A DNA stretch of 9,583 nucleotides from an uncultured bacterium (GCA_905215155.1 CAJMPJ010000077.1:1-9583), one strand, 5' to 3'. Counted from the stretch's first letter, positions 1-6,425 are shown. The notes: generated by a model from the sequence alone, not told the origin. Translations and numbers: made by a program.

Positions 1-1
1 G

Positions 2-142
2 GTGGAGATGGAATTACAGGGATCAGAGGATCGGATGAGACAGTTGTTTGATGAATTGAATAACGACCGCTTTATTAGGATAAAAGAAATACAGGCAGAG
101 ATAATTCCGGTAGTAGAAGAGAAGGGGTTTCGGGTAAGATAA
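2..142 (+). CDS. acylphosphatase-like protein, C-terminal fragment (5' end outside window)
   Basis: The second forward frame is open from the left edge to a TAA at 140-142, giving 46 residues. It begins VEMELQG, continues with a helix-like stretch containing MRQLFDELN, then RFIRIKEIQ, and ends GFRVR. This order (V-x-x-E-x-Q-G-x-E, a helix of about 15 residues, a short strand, then a terminal G-F-x-x-R) matches the second half of the small acylphosphatase fold of about 90 residues, which hydrolyses carboxyl-phosphate bonds in the cytoplasm. The N-terminal half, with the catalytic Arg and Asn of the family, lies outside the window, so activity cannot be judged. The fold also occurs as the first domain of HypF, but here the protein stops right after it, so a stand-alone acylphosphatase is more likely. 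A hairpin follows at 159-182. Confidence 0.6.
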   Translation: MEMELQGSEDRMRQLFDELNNDRFIRIKEIQAEIIPVVEEKGFRVR

Positions 143-158
143 ATGCAATCGTTTTAAA

Positions 159-182
159 GACGGCACTGTTGTCAATGCCGTC
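159..182. terminator. 7-bp perfect hairpin downstream of the acylphosphatase gene, weak terminator candidate
   Basis: GACGGCA (159-165) pairs perfectly with TGCCGTC (176-182) across a 10-nt loop. On the plus strand no U-tract follows. On the minus strand the stem is followed by only TTT before A-rich sequence. It lies 16 nt after the acylphosphatase stop codon, so it may end that transcript, but it lacks the hallmark of a strong intrinsic terminator in either direction. Confidence 0.3.
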
Positions 183-328
183 CTACCCTCTCTATATCCA
201 CGGGCCTTCTTGGTTTCATTCATTCAAAGATTTAACGCTGCTATCATCTCTGCCGGAAGATTCAGCCATGACCGGTTCGTTCGGGCCAGAGTGCGAATTT
301 TTATAAAATTTAGTTATCAAAATTGCAG

Positions 329-454
329 CTACAGTGTAACGATACCTGAAGCCTTTATGATCCGAAACCTGTCTGCAAGCGAGTCGTAATTAACTTCCGT
401 TATTTTTATATCGGAGTAGTCAACGAATCTAAAAAATGTATTCAGCAAAGTATT
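329..454 (-). pseudogene. start-less 41-codon open frame, possible gene remnant
   Basis: Reading leftwards from an in-frame TGA (455-457) to a TAG (329-331), the minus strand is open for 41 codons. It includes segments such as DIKITEVNYD and ADRFRIIKAS, which have the mix of charged and hydrophobic residues of a real protein C-terminus. There is no ATG and no RBS, so it cannot be an intact gene. It lies just downstream of the SDR gene on the same strand and could be the tail of a former partner gene cut by a deletion. I do not recognise the family. A chance open frame of this length is also plausible. Confidence 0.2.
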
Positions 455-461
455 TCAATAC
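431..461 (-). terminator. weak terminator candidate after the SDR gene
   Basis: On the minus strand GTATT (461-457) can pair with AATAC (442-438), and six T residues (436-431) follow one base later. The stem is only five AT-rich pairs with a 14-nt loop, so this is a weak candidate. It starts about 20 nt past the SDR stop codon, which is where a terminator would be expected. Confidence 0.25.
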
Positions 462-482
462 GCTGTCTTGAGAAATTATATA

Positions 483-1229
483 TTATGGCATGATTACTCC
501 GCCATTTGGTGAAATAACCTGTCCAGTAAGATAAGGAGCATTAATAATATATTCCATACAACCAGAGATATCAGAGATATCACCAATATGGCCCATAGGA
601 ATTGTACTGGCAAGTGCTTTTAGTTCATCCTGATTTACGCCACGAAGCATGTCAGTCATAATCATACCTGGGGCAATGGCATTTACTCTGACTTTTCGAG
701 AAGCAAATTCTAATGCAAGTGCTCGGGTTAGTCCAATAACACCTGCTTTTGCAGCACAATAGTCCCCTTGATTCGCAACTCCCATTAGCCCGCCAATAGA
801 AGAGGTATTGATAATGCTAGAACCCTCTTCAAGATCAACCATATAAGGAAGGGCCAAATGACACATGTGCAAGAAACTCATAAGATTGGTATTGATGACA
901 TTTGTATAAGCTTCTTCTGTGATATCAAGAAAATTGCAGTTATTTGTGATACCAGCATTGTTAATAAGTACATTTATTTTATTTCCAAACTTGTCAATGG
1001 CTGCATTTACAAGCCTCTCGCAATCAGAATACTTGGAAACGTCGGCTCTTACGACAATTGATTCCACCCCATAATCCCTTGCCAATTTTTCCGATAAGTC
1101 GTCACTTAGTTTTTTACTTCGTTCACTTCGATAATTAATAACAACATTAAATCCCATTTCCCCAAGTTTAAGAGTCATTGCCTCCCCAATTCCTCTTGAC
1201 CCACCAGTGATAATCGCTACTTTACTCAT
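483..1229 (-). CDS. short-chain dehydrogenase/reductase, FabG-like (3-oxoacyl-ACP reductase family)
   Basis: This 248-residue protein has the usual length of classical SDR enzymes, soluble NAD(P)H-dependent oxidoreductases. The Rossmann motif TGGSRGIG is at residues 8-15, NNAG at 90-93, and the catalytic tetrad can be placed as N115, S144, Y157 and K161 (YCAAK). R12 in the glycine-rich loop and R34 after the second strand favour NADPH. The end, GQVISPNGG, is typical of FabG-type reductases. The start is well supported: AAAGGAGG lies 9 nt upstream and a promoter lies at 1273-1301. The gene stands alone, opposite in direction to the acylphosphatase and topoisomerase genes, and its sequence is richer in A/T codons than the neighbours. 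It is probably an accessory reductase, not the fatty-acid-operon FabG, because no fab genes are adjacent. The substrate is unknown. Confidence 0.88.
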   Translation of the reverse strand: MSKVAIITGGSRGIGEAMTLKLGEMGFNVVINYRSERSKKLSDDLSEKLARDYGVESIVVRADVSKYSDCERLVNAAIDKFGNKINVLINNAGITNNCNFLDITEEAYTNVINTNLMSFLHMCHLALPYMVDLEEGSSIINTSSIGGLMGVANQGDYCAAKAGVIGLTRALALEFASRKVRVNAIAPGMIMTDMLRGVNQDELKALASTIPMGHIGDISDISGCMEYIINAPYLTGQVISPNGGVIMP

Positions 1230-1238
1230 AATGAAATT

Positions 1239-1246
1239 CCTCCTTT
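1239..1246 (-). promoter_or_regulatory. ribosome binding site of the SDR gene
   Basis: On the minus strand AAAGGAGG ends 9 nt before the ATG at 1229-1227. It is a near-perfect anti-16S match and fixes the start codon. Confidence 0.85.
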
Positions 1247-1272
1247 AATTAAGATTTTATAACTCTGGTATC

Positions 1273-1301
1273 ATGCTATCATTTCGTAAATGCTATGTCA
1301 A
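1273..1301 (-). promoter_or_regulatory. sigma-70-type promoter of the SDR gene
   Basis: On the minus strand a perfect -35 TTGACA (1301-1296) is followed after exactly 17 nt by TAGCAT (1278-1273), which matches four of six positions of the -10 consensus. Transcription would start near 1266, leaving a leader of about 35 nt before the ATG. The spacer carries a 13-nt dyad (CATTT, three bases, AAATG at 1280-1292), and ATGCTAT occurs twice, at 1273-1279 and 1290-1296. These could form an operator. Confidence 0.7.
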
Positions 1302-1347
1302 TAATATATAGAATGCTGTGAAAACAAAGTGATAAAGATAGAAAATA

Positions 1348-1566
1348 TTAAATAAGAATGGATATAAGCTGACATATAAAAGGGAACGGCTTTAAAACCT
1401 TTGACTCATTTGCCATTGTGACATGATTGCCATTTGATGAGCATTTGAAACCCTTACGTGCCGGAAGTTTAAGCGGTTGGCTTGCTGGAGTGGGAAGGAA
1501 TGAATCACTTAAATGTTTGCAGATCCAGTTTTGATTGATATCATCAAAGGGGCAAGAAAAAGCCAT
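1348..1566 (-). CDS. doubtful 72-codon open frame, unknown
   Basis: The minus strand is open for 72 codons from an ATG at 1566. Only a weak AGGA lies upstream, 5 nt before the ATG. The product starts MAFSCPFDD, has no membrane segment or motif I recognise, and is rich in Ser, Pro and Lys. The plus strand over the same bases is also nearly open, with one TGA between segments ending FAIVT and starting LPFDEHLKPL, so either strand could carry a decayed gene and this frame may be only its shadow. I report it because nothing else explains this stretch. Confidence 0.2.
   Translation of the reverse strand: MAFSCPFDDINQNWICKHLSDSFLPTPASQPLKLPARKGFKCSSNGNHVTMANESKVLKPFPFICQLISILI
1530..1548. repeat. 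19-nt interrupted palindrome
   Basis: TTTGAT (1530-1535) and ATCAAA (1543-1548) are perfect inverted arms around TGATATC, whose core GATATC is itself palindromic. It could be a protein binding site or a small cruciform. No gene start lies close enough to suggest a regulatory target, apart from the doubtful frame starting at 1566. Confidence 0.35.
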
Positions 1567-1611
1567 ATGCGTCCTATTCGTTACGATATTAAGAATTGAC
1601 TATGAACCTTT

Positions 1612-1640
1612 TTGCACTATTCTTTTAAAAATAGAATAAT
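1612..1640 (+). promoter_or_regulatory. possible promoter of the micro-ORF
   Basis: TTGCAC (1612-1617) is followed after 17 nt by AATAAT (1635-1640), five of six matches to the -10 consensus, though the -35 matches only at its first three bases. It ends 30 nt before the micro-ORF ATG, a suitable distance. The sequence is AT-rich, so chance matches are expected. Confidence 0.3.
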
Positions 1641-1670
1641 ACAGCATAAGTAGAAATAGTAGGAGACGGT

Positions 1671-1730
1671 ATGTCAATACAAAATGGTTCTTCTGAAAAA
1701 GAAAATAATGCAATGCTGGGCCTTATATAA
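1671..1730 (+). CDS. 19-residue micro-ORF with a good RBS, unknown
   Basis: AGGAG at 1661-1665 lies 5 nt before an ATG at 1671, which opens 19 codons to a TAA (1728-1730). The peptide starts MSIQNGSSEKENN and ends in a short hydrophobic stretch, MLGLI. A plausible promoter lies at 1612-1640. It could be a leader peptide, a tiny protein, or the 5' stump of a gene interrupted by decay. Past the TAA the same frame runs on for a further 23 codons and contains two Cys-Cys pairs. I do not recognise it, and the combination of RBS and ATG could be accidental. Confidence 0.25.
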   Translation: MSIQNGSSEKENNAMLGLI

Positions 1731-1824
1731 CTCTCTAAATCGTGTTGCATGGCATGTTGCATTAGCATACAAAACACAGTAAAATTAGCCAATACGTTGT
1801 AAAAACGTGCGATAGCAAAAATAC

Positions 1825-1868
1825 AAAAACCCTAGTGTTTACAAGGAATTCTCGTAAATGCCAGGGTT
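1825..1868 (-). terminator. intrinsic terminator of the tRNA-Gly gene
   Basis: On the minus strand AACCCT (1868-1863) pairs with AGGGTT (1833-1828). A 4-by-4 internal loop leads to a further TTTAC/GTAAA helix, and the final stem bases run into TTTTT. It starts 8 nt after the tRNA 3' end, as expected for a monocistronic tRNA transcript. Confidence 0.7.
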
Positions 1869-1876
1869 CTTCAGAC

Positions 1877-1947
1877 AGCAGATAACGGGAATCGAACCCG
1901 CCTCCTCAGCTTGGGAAGCTGATATTCTACCAATGAACTATATCTGC
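1877..1947 (-). tRNA. tRNA-Gly (anticodon CCC)
   Basis: The minus strand folds as a full cloverleaf. The acceptor stem is GCAGATA (1947-1941) with TATCTGC (1884-1878). The D-arm GTTC/GAAT surrounds ATTGGTA. The anticodon stem TCAGC/GCTGA closes the loop TTCCCAA, giving anticodon CCC, which reads GGG glycine codons. The T-arm GCGGG/CCCGT closes the loop TTCGATT. The discriminator base is T73 (1877), as bacterial tRNA-Gly has. CCA is not encoded: the next bases are GTC, so it must be added after transcription. The gene has its own promoter (1972-2001) and terminator (1825-1868). Confidence 0.93.
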
Positions 1948-1971
1948 TTAATCATATAAATTACGTGTTTT

Positions 1972-2001
1972 ATTATAACATAGTTCATCCGAAAATTTCA
2001 A
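1972..2001 (-). promoter_or_regulatory. promoter of the tRNA-Gly gene
   Basis: On the minus strand TTGAAA (2001-1996) is followed after 18 nt by a perfect TATAAT (1977-1972), 24 nt before the mature tRNA 5' end at 1947. It faces away from the parE promoter, with about 37 nt between the two -35 boxes. Confidence 0.75.
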
Positions 2002-2013
2002 TAGTTATTTATA

Positions 2014-2056
2014 AAAAATGGAAAAAGTTGCTAGTAACTTGCCAAAAATGGAAAAA
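2014..2056. promoter_or_regulatory. repeat-dyad-repeat array upstream of the topoisomerase operon, operator candidate
   Basis: The 13-mer AAAAATGGAAAAA occurs exactly twice, at 2014-2026 and 2044-2056, a 30-nt period or about three helical turns. Between the copies, 2025-2040 reads AAGTTGCTAGTAACTT, a 16-nt palindrome with a single mismatched pair. The dyad overlaps the first bases of the -35 box of the parE promoter (2039-2044) and the second repeat lies in its spacer, so a protein bound here would meet RNA polymerase. A curved-DNA role for the A-tracts is an alternative. Confidence 0.45.
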
Positions 2057-2068
2057 TCATTGTATAAT
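2039..2068 (+). promoter_or_regulatory. promoter of the parE-parC operon
   Basis: TTGCCA (2039-2044), five of six matches to the -35 consensus, is followed after 18 nt by a perfect TATAAT (2063-2068). Transcription would start near 2075, giving a leader of about 27 nt that contains the GGAGGAG ribosome binding site at 2091-2097. Confidence 0.75.
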
Positions 2069-2101
2069 GGAAGTTGACTATACAAGATGTGGAGGAGTAT
2101 C

Positions 2102-4021
2102 ATGGCGAAAACGCAGTATAATGCGGAGAGTATTACCGTATTGGAAGGCCTTGAGGCTGTACGAAAACGTCCTGGAATGTACATAGGCAGTGTAGGGACA
2201 AAGGGATTAAATCATTTAATTTACGAAATAGTAGATAATGCGGTGGACGAGCATCTTGCTGGATACTGTAATCAGATATGGGTGACGCTTGAGGCCGATG
2301 GTTCCTGTACCGTAAAGGATTCAGGCCGTGGAATACCGGTAGAGATGCATAAAAAAGGCGTTTCGGCAGAGCGTGTGGTTTTATCGACGCTTCACGCAGG
2401 TGGTAAATTTGACAACGATGCCTACAAGACCAGCGGCGGACTTCACGGAGTTGGTTCCTCTGTTGTAAATGCGCTGTCTGCCCACATGAAAATCAAAGTA
2501 CATAAGAACGGTCTGATTCATTATGACGCATATGAGCGGGGCATACCAACGGTGGAACTGGTGGATGGCCTGCTTCCTACGTTGGGAAAGACGAAAGAGA
2601 CCGGTACGGAAATAAATTTTCTTCCCGATGTGGAGATATTTGAGAAAATACGTTTTAAAGCGGAATGGCTTAAAAGCCGTCTTCATGAAACGGCATATTT
2701 AAATCCGGAGCTGCAGATCACCTATGTAAATAAAAGGCAGGGAGAGCAGGAGACCGTGGTTTATCATGAACCGGACGGAATTGTTGCTTATGTCAGAGAG
2801 TTAAACATTGGGAAAGAAGCGGTTCACGATCCGATTTATTTTAAAGGGACAGTGGATAAGGTGGAGGTTGAAGCAGCACTCCAGTTTGTGGATACCTTTG
2901 AGGAGAATATTCTGGGATTTTGCAATAATATATTCACTCAGGAAGGCGGGACCCATCTGGCCGGCTTTAAGACCCGCTTCACTCAAATGATCAACAGCTA
3001 CGCAAGAGAGCTTGGAATCTTAAAGGAAAAGGACAGTAATTTTACCGGTGCAGATACGAGAAATGGTCTGACAGCGGTTGTGGCAGTTAAGCATCCTGAC
3101 CCTATTTTTGAAGGTCAGACGAAAACCAAACTGGCAAGTGCGGATGCAACAAAAGCTGTATTTACTGTGGCAGGAGAGGAACTTCAGCGGTATTTTGACC
3201 GGAATCTGGAAGTTTTAAAAGCCGTAATCAACTGTGCGGAAAAATCAGCAAAGATCCGGAAAGCCGAAGAAAAAGCAAAGACCAATATGCTGTCTAAATC
3301 CAAGTTTTCCTTTGACAGCAACGGGAAGCTGGCCAACTGTGAAAGCCGGGATCCAGAAAAATGTGAGATCTTTATCGTAGAGGGAGATTCTGCGGGAGGT
3401 TCGGCAAAAACCGCCCGTAACAGGCAGTTTCAGGCCATTTTACCCATTCGGGGCAAGATTTTAAATGTAGAAAAGGCGTCTATGGATAAAGTATTGGCAA
3501 ATGCGGAGATCAAGACCATGATCAATACGTTTGGCTGCGGATTTTCCGAAGGATACGGCAATGATTTTGATATTACGAAACTGCGCTATAACAAAATCAT
3601 ATTGATGACGGATGCCGATGTGGATGGAAGTCATATCGACACCTTGCTTCTGACCTTTTTATACCGGTTTATGCCGGAGCTGATATACGATGGACATGTA
3701 TATATTGCCATGCCGCCGCTGTTTAAGGTCATCCCCAAGCGGGGGGAAGAACAGTATCTTTACGATGAAAAAGAACTGGAACATTACCGCCGCACCCATA
3801 AGGGAGATTTCACGTTACAGCGGTACAAAGGTCTGGGTGAAATGGATGCGGAGCAGCTATGGGAAACAACTCTTGACCCGGAGCGGCGCGTGCTTAAACT
3901 GGTGGAGATCGAGGATGCGAGAATGGCTTCCGAGATCACAGAGATGCTTATGGGAAGTGATGTACTGCCCAGGCGGCAGTTTATCTATGAGCATGCGGAT
4001 GAAGCTGAGATTGATGCATAA
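2102..4021 (+). CDS. parE: type IIA DNA topoisomerase subunit B (ParE/GyrB; topoisomerase IV preferred)
   Basis: This is the ATPase and Toprim subunit of a cytoplasmic A2B2 enzyme that passes one DNA duplex through another using ATP. I start it at 2102, not at the in-frame ATG at 2087, because GGAGG (2091-2095) lies 6 nt before it and the protein then begins MAKTQYNAESI. That gives 639 residues, normal for the family. The GHKL ATP site shows E42, N46, D49 (EIVDNAVDE), D73-x-G-R-G at 73-77 and GGLHGVG at 112-118. The QTK loop is 339-341. The Toprim domain has EGDSAGG (427-433) and DADVDGSHI (504-512), and QRYKGLGEM is at 573-581. YKTSGG (108-113) is ParE-like, while ILNVEK and DADVDG are more GyrB-like, so the gyrase/topo IV call is mixed. 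It is followed after 11 nt by the A subunit. Confidence 0.9.
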   Translation: MAKTQYNAESITVLEGLEAVRKRPGMYIGSVGTKGLNHLIYEIVDNAVDEHLAGYCNQIWVTLEADGSCTVKDSGRGIPVEMHKKGVSAERVVLSTLHAGGKFDNDAYKTSGGLHGVGSSVVNALSAHMKIKVHKNGLIHYDAYERGIPTVELVDGLLPTLGKTKETGTEINFLPDVEIFEKIRFKAEWLKSRLHETAYLNPELQITYVNKRQGEQETVVYHEPDGIVAYVRELNIGKEAVHDPIYFKGTVDKVEVEAALQFVDTFEENILGFCNNIFTQEGGTHLAGFKTRFTQMINSYARELGILKEKDSNFTGADTRNGLTAVVAVKHPDPIFEGQTKTKLASADATKAVFTVAGEELQRYFDRNLEVLKAVINCAEKSAKIRKAEEKAKTNMLSKSKFSFDSNGKLANCESRDPEKCEIFIVEGDSAGGSAKTARNRQFQAILPIRGKILNVEKASMDKVLANAEIKTMINTFGCGFSEGYGNDFDITKLRYNKIILMTDADVDGSHIDTLLLTFLYRFMPELIYDGHVYIAMPPLFKVIPKRGEEQYLYDEKELEHYRRTHKGDFTLQRYKGLGEMDAEQLWETTLDPERRVLKLVEIEDARMASEITEMLMGSDVLPRRQFIYEHADEAEIDA

Positions 4022-4032
4022 GGAGAGGGAGT

Positions 4033-6267
4033 ATGGCAGAGAGAATCATTAGAACAGAGTATTCCGAGGAAATGCAAAAGAGCTACATGAATTATTCCAT
4101 GAGTGTTATTACAGCCAGAGCAATCCCGGATGCGAGAGACGGATTAAAGCCGGTGCAGCGGCGTGTATTATACGATATGAGTGAGCTTCATTTAAACCAC
4201 GATAAGCCTCACAGGAAGTCGGCGCGTATCGTGGGCGATACCATGGGTAAATACCACCCCCACGGTGACAGCTCCATTTATGAAACCTTGGTAGTCATGT
4301 CCCAGACTTTTAAAAAAGGCATGCCTCTGGTTAATGGTCACGGAAACTTCGGTTCCATTGAAGGTGACGGTGCGGCTGCCATGCGTTATACAGAAGCGAG
4401 ACTGGAAAAATTTGCGGAAGAAGTCTATTTAAAAGATTTAGACAAGACGGTGGACTTTATTCCAAACTATGATGAGACGGAAAAAGAGCCGGAGGTTCTT
4501 CCGGTCAGAGTTCCCAATCTTTTGATTAACGGAGCGGAAGGAATCGCAGTCGGTATGAGCACCAGTATTCCTTCTCATAACCTGGGGGAAGTCATTGATG
4601 CGGTCATGGCTTACATTGACAATCCTGACATTACCATTGCGGAACTGATGGAATATTTGCCCGGCCCGGATTTCCCCACCGGAGGGATTATCGCAAATAA
4701 AAGCGATTTACCTTCCATATACGAAACAGGCATGGGGAAAATCAAGCTTCGAGGAAAAATCGAGGTAGAGCTTGGAAAGAGGAAGTCCGATAAGGATAAA
4801 CTGGTGGTTACAGAGATTCCTTATACCATGATCGGAGCCGGAATCAACAAATTTTTGGTGGATGTTGCAAACCTGGTGGAAAGCAAAAAGCTTTCTGATG
4901 TGGTAGATATTTCCAACCAGTCCAACAAAGACGGGATCAGGATCGTGCTGGAACTGCGCAAGGATGCGGATGTGGAAAAGATCCGCAACATCCTTTATAA
5001 GAAAACAAAGCTGGAAGACACCTACGGAGTCAATATGCTTGCCATCGCAAACGGGCGTCCGGAGACTCTGAATTTAAAAGGAATCCTTAAAAATTACCTG
5101 GATTTTCAATATAAAAATGCAACCAGAAAATATCAGGCCCTGTTAGATAAAGAACTGGAAAAGAAGGAAATCAAGGAAGGTCTGATCAAAGCCTGTGATA
5201 TCATTGATTTGATCATTGCCGTTTTAAGGGGTTCCAAGAATTTAAAGGATGCAAAAAACTGCCTGATGACCGGAGATGTTACAAATATCAAGTTTCGGGT
5301 CAGCGGGTTTGAAGAGGAAGCAAAAAAGCTGAACTTTACGGAAAAACAGGCAAGTGCGATTCTGGAAATGAGGCTTTATAAGCTGATTGGATTAGAAATC
5401 CTCCAGCTGCAGAAGGAATTCAAGGAGACTCTGGAAAAAATCGCTTTATACGAAAAAATACTTTCCAGCAGAAAAAATATGGATGATGTGATCAAAGAGG
5501 ATCTGGAATACATAAAGAAAGAATATGCCACACCCAGAAGAACTTTGATTGAAGACGGTAAGGAAGCCGTTTATGATGAATCTGCGGTAAGCGTCTCAGA
5601 AGTGACTTTTGTCATGGACCGGTTTGGATACTGTAAAGTTCTGGACAAGAATACCTATGAGAGGAACAAAGAAACCATTGAAACGGAGAACTTATATGTG
5701 GTAAACTGTTTCAATACGGATAAGATCTGCATTTTTACCGATACAGGAAACCTGCATCAGGTAAAAGTACTTGATATACCAGGGGGAAAACTCCGGGACA
5801 AAGGAACTCCTGTCGATAATTTAAGCAAGTTTGATGGGACAAAAGAAAAAATCATTTACTTAGGCCATGCAGAAGGATTGAAGGGCCGTAAATTCCTGTT
5901 TGCAACAAAGCAGGCATTGGTTAAGCTGGTGCCGGGGGAAGAATTTGAAACCAACAACCGGACAGTGGCCGCCACCAAGCTTCAGGATGGAGATTCCATT
6001 ATCAGTATACAGCTTTTAGAAGAACAAACGGATGTTGTGCTTCAGACGTCGGCAGGGGTTTTCCTGCGGTTCCATGTAGAAGAGATTTCTGAAATGAAGA
6101 AGAATGCAAGGGGCGTGCGCGGAATGAAATTATCCCAGGGCGAAGAACTGGAAGCGGTTTACTTATTAGGAGATGAGCCTGTGATCCGGTATAAGGAAAA
6201 AGAGGTCCATTTGAATCGGCTGAAGGTTGGAAAACGGGATGGAAAAGGCAGTAAGGTTCGCCTTTAG
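4033..6267 (+). CDS. parC: type IIA DNA topoisomerase subunit A (ParC/GyrA; topoisomerase IV preferred)
   Basis: This is the DNA-cleaving subunit that pairs with the upstream gene, and the two form an operon. AGGAGAGGG directly follows the upstream stop, and ATG comes at 4033. The winged-helix core carries the catalytic tyrosine Y119 in [10 protein letters not shown], and the quinolone-resistance region reads [10 protein letters not shown], with S80 and E84 at the positions known from ParC, both in the susceptible form. The tower and coiled-coil follow, then a beta-pinwheel C-terminal domain from about residue 500. At 744 residues it is shorter than typical Firmicute GyrA and near E. coli ParC in length. 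No canonical QRRGGKG-type GyrA box is visible. The nearest candidates are [10 protein letters not shown] (from 582) and NARGVRG (691-697). The GyrA box is needed for DNA wrapping and negative supercoiling, so its absence favours decatenation by topoisomerase IV. Confidence 0.9.
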   Translation: MAERIIRTEYSEEMQKSYMNYSMSVITARAIPDARDGLKPVQRRVLYDMSELHLNHDKPHRKSARIVGDTMGKYHPHGDSSIYETLVVMSQTFKKGMPLVNGHGNFGSIEGDGAAAMRYTEARLEKFAEEVYLKDLDKTVDFIPNYDETEKEPEVLPVRVPNLLINGAEGIAVGMSTSIPSHNLGEVIDAVMAYIDNPDITIAELMEYLPGPDFPTGGIIANKSDLPSIYETGMGKIKLRGKIEVELGKRKSDKDKLVVTEIPYTMIGAGINKFLVDVANLVESKKLSDVVDISNQSNKDGIRIVLELRKDADVEKIRNILYKKTKLEDTYGVNMLAIANGRPETLNLKGILKNYLDFQYKNATRKYQALLDKELEKKEIKEGLIKACDIIDLIIAVLRGSKNLKDAKNCLMTGDVTNIKFRVSGFEEEAKKLNFTEKQASAILEMRLYKLIGLEILQLQKEFKETLEKIALYEKILSSRKNMDDVIKEDLEYIKKEYATPRRTLIEDGKEAVYDESAVSVSEVTFVMDRFGYCKVLDKNTYERNKETIETENLYVVNCFNTDKICIFTDTGNLHQVKVLDIPGGKLRDKGTPVDNLSKFDGTKEKIIYLGHAEGLKGRKFLFATKQALVKLVPGEEFETNNRTVAATKLQDGDSIISIQLLEEQTDVVLQTSAGVFLRFHVEEISEMKKNARGVRGMKLSQGEELEAVYLLGDEPVIRYKEKEVHLNRLKVGKRDGKGSKVRL

Positions 6268-6279
6268 TACGTTACCACA

Positions 6280-6328
6280 AAATACATTCCAGAGAAATGT
6301 CTTTGCAGGACGTACAAATGTATTTTTA
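6280..6328 (+). terminator. probable terminator of the parE-parC operon
   Basis: AAATACATT (6280-6288) pairs perfectly over 9 bp with AATGTATTT (6317-6325), and the stem merges into TTTTT (6323-6327). The loop is long (28 nt) and the stem AT-rich, so termination may be incomplete. An alternative shorter hairpin, ACATT/AATGT, competes for the left arm. Confidence 0.45.
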
Positions 6329-6345
6329 TGGCGAATAAATATTGA

Positions 6346-6425
6346 TTTTTTCCTCACTTTGTTATAGGATAGTTAAGAATTCAGCGTATGATAGTATTAC
6401 AGAATAAGAAGAAGTGAGGAGAAAG
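6346..6425 (+). promoter_or_regulatory. long inverted repeat sequestering the asd ribosome binding site
   Basis: TCCTCACTT (6351-6359) is the exact reverse complement of AAGTGAGGA (6412-6420). The flanking T-tract (6346-6350) can pair with GAAAG (6421-6425) through three A-U and two G-U pairs, giving about 14 pairs. The right arm contains the asd Shine-Dalgarno AGGAG (6417-6421), so an RNA carrying both arms would hide the RBS. The loop of about 52 nt could hold a sensing element or a promoter. If asd is transcribed from a start inside the loop, the left arm is absent and translation is open. No strong promoter consensus is evident in the gap, and TATGAT at 6387-6392 lacks a good -35. Confidence 0.5.

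Larger units (their letters stand above)
143..482. other. 340-nt intergenic stretch without a convincing gene
   Basis: Between the acylphosphatase stop and the stop of the minus-strand SDR gene there is no complete gene with start and RBS. It contains the hairpin at 159-182, a weak dyad plus A-tract at 431-461, and a start-less minus-strand open frame at 329-454 that reads like protein. A plus-strand frame is also open from 138 to 389, but it lacks a sensible start and is no longer than chance would allow. The stretch looks like decayed sequence or a junction. Confidence 0.5.
1302..1824. other. AT-rich, gene-poor stretch between the SDR promoter and the tRNA terminator
   Basis: About 520 nt with no recognisable gene. 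It holds the doubtful minus-strand frame at 1348-1566, a 19-nt interrupted palindrome at 1530-1548 (TTTGAT, seven bases including GATATC, then ATCAAA), the micro-ORF at 1671-1730 with its possible promoter, and GTTGCAT repeated at 1744-1750 and 1756-1762. No transposase, integrase or terminal inverted repeats could be made out. Confidence 0.5.

Noticed and set aside
138..389. 83-codon open frame on the plus strand after the acylphosphatase
   Set aside because: It has no ATG until near its end, no RBS, and unremarkable composition; a frame this long is expected by chance in a few hundred bases.
1618..1637. AT-rich hairpin TATTCT/AGAATA as a terminator
   Set aside because: Six weak pairs with a 9-nt loop and no U-tract on either strand; it coincides with the spacer of a possible promoter.
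1869..1890. Integration (attachment) site at the tRNA-Gly 3' end
   Set aside because: I found no second copy of the tRNA 3' end in the window and no integrase gene, so it is only a hypothesis in the findings.
2087..2101. Earlier in-frame ATG for the topoisomerase B subunit, adding five residues
   Set aside because: The GGAGG ribosome binding site lies inside this extension and is ideally placed for the ATG at 2102. The protein then begins like family members.
3690..4052. 120-codon plus-strand frame across the parE-parC junction
   Set aside because: It lies inside the conserved Toprim and C-terminal coding region of the B subunit, is Trp/Met/Arg-rich as shadow frames are, and has no RBS.
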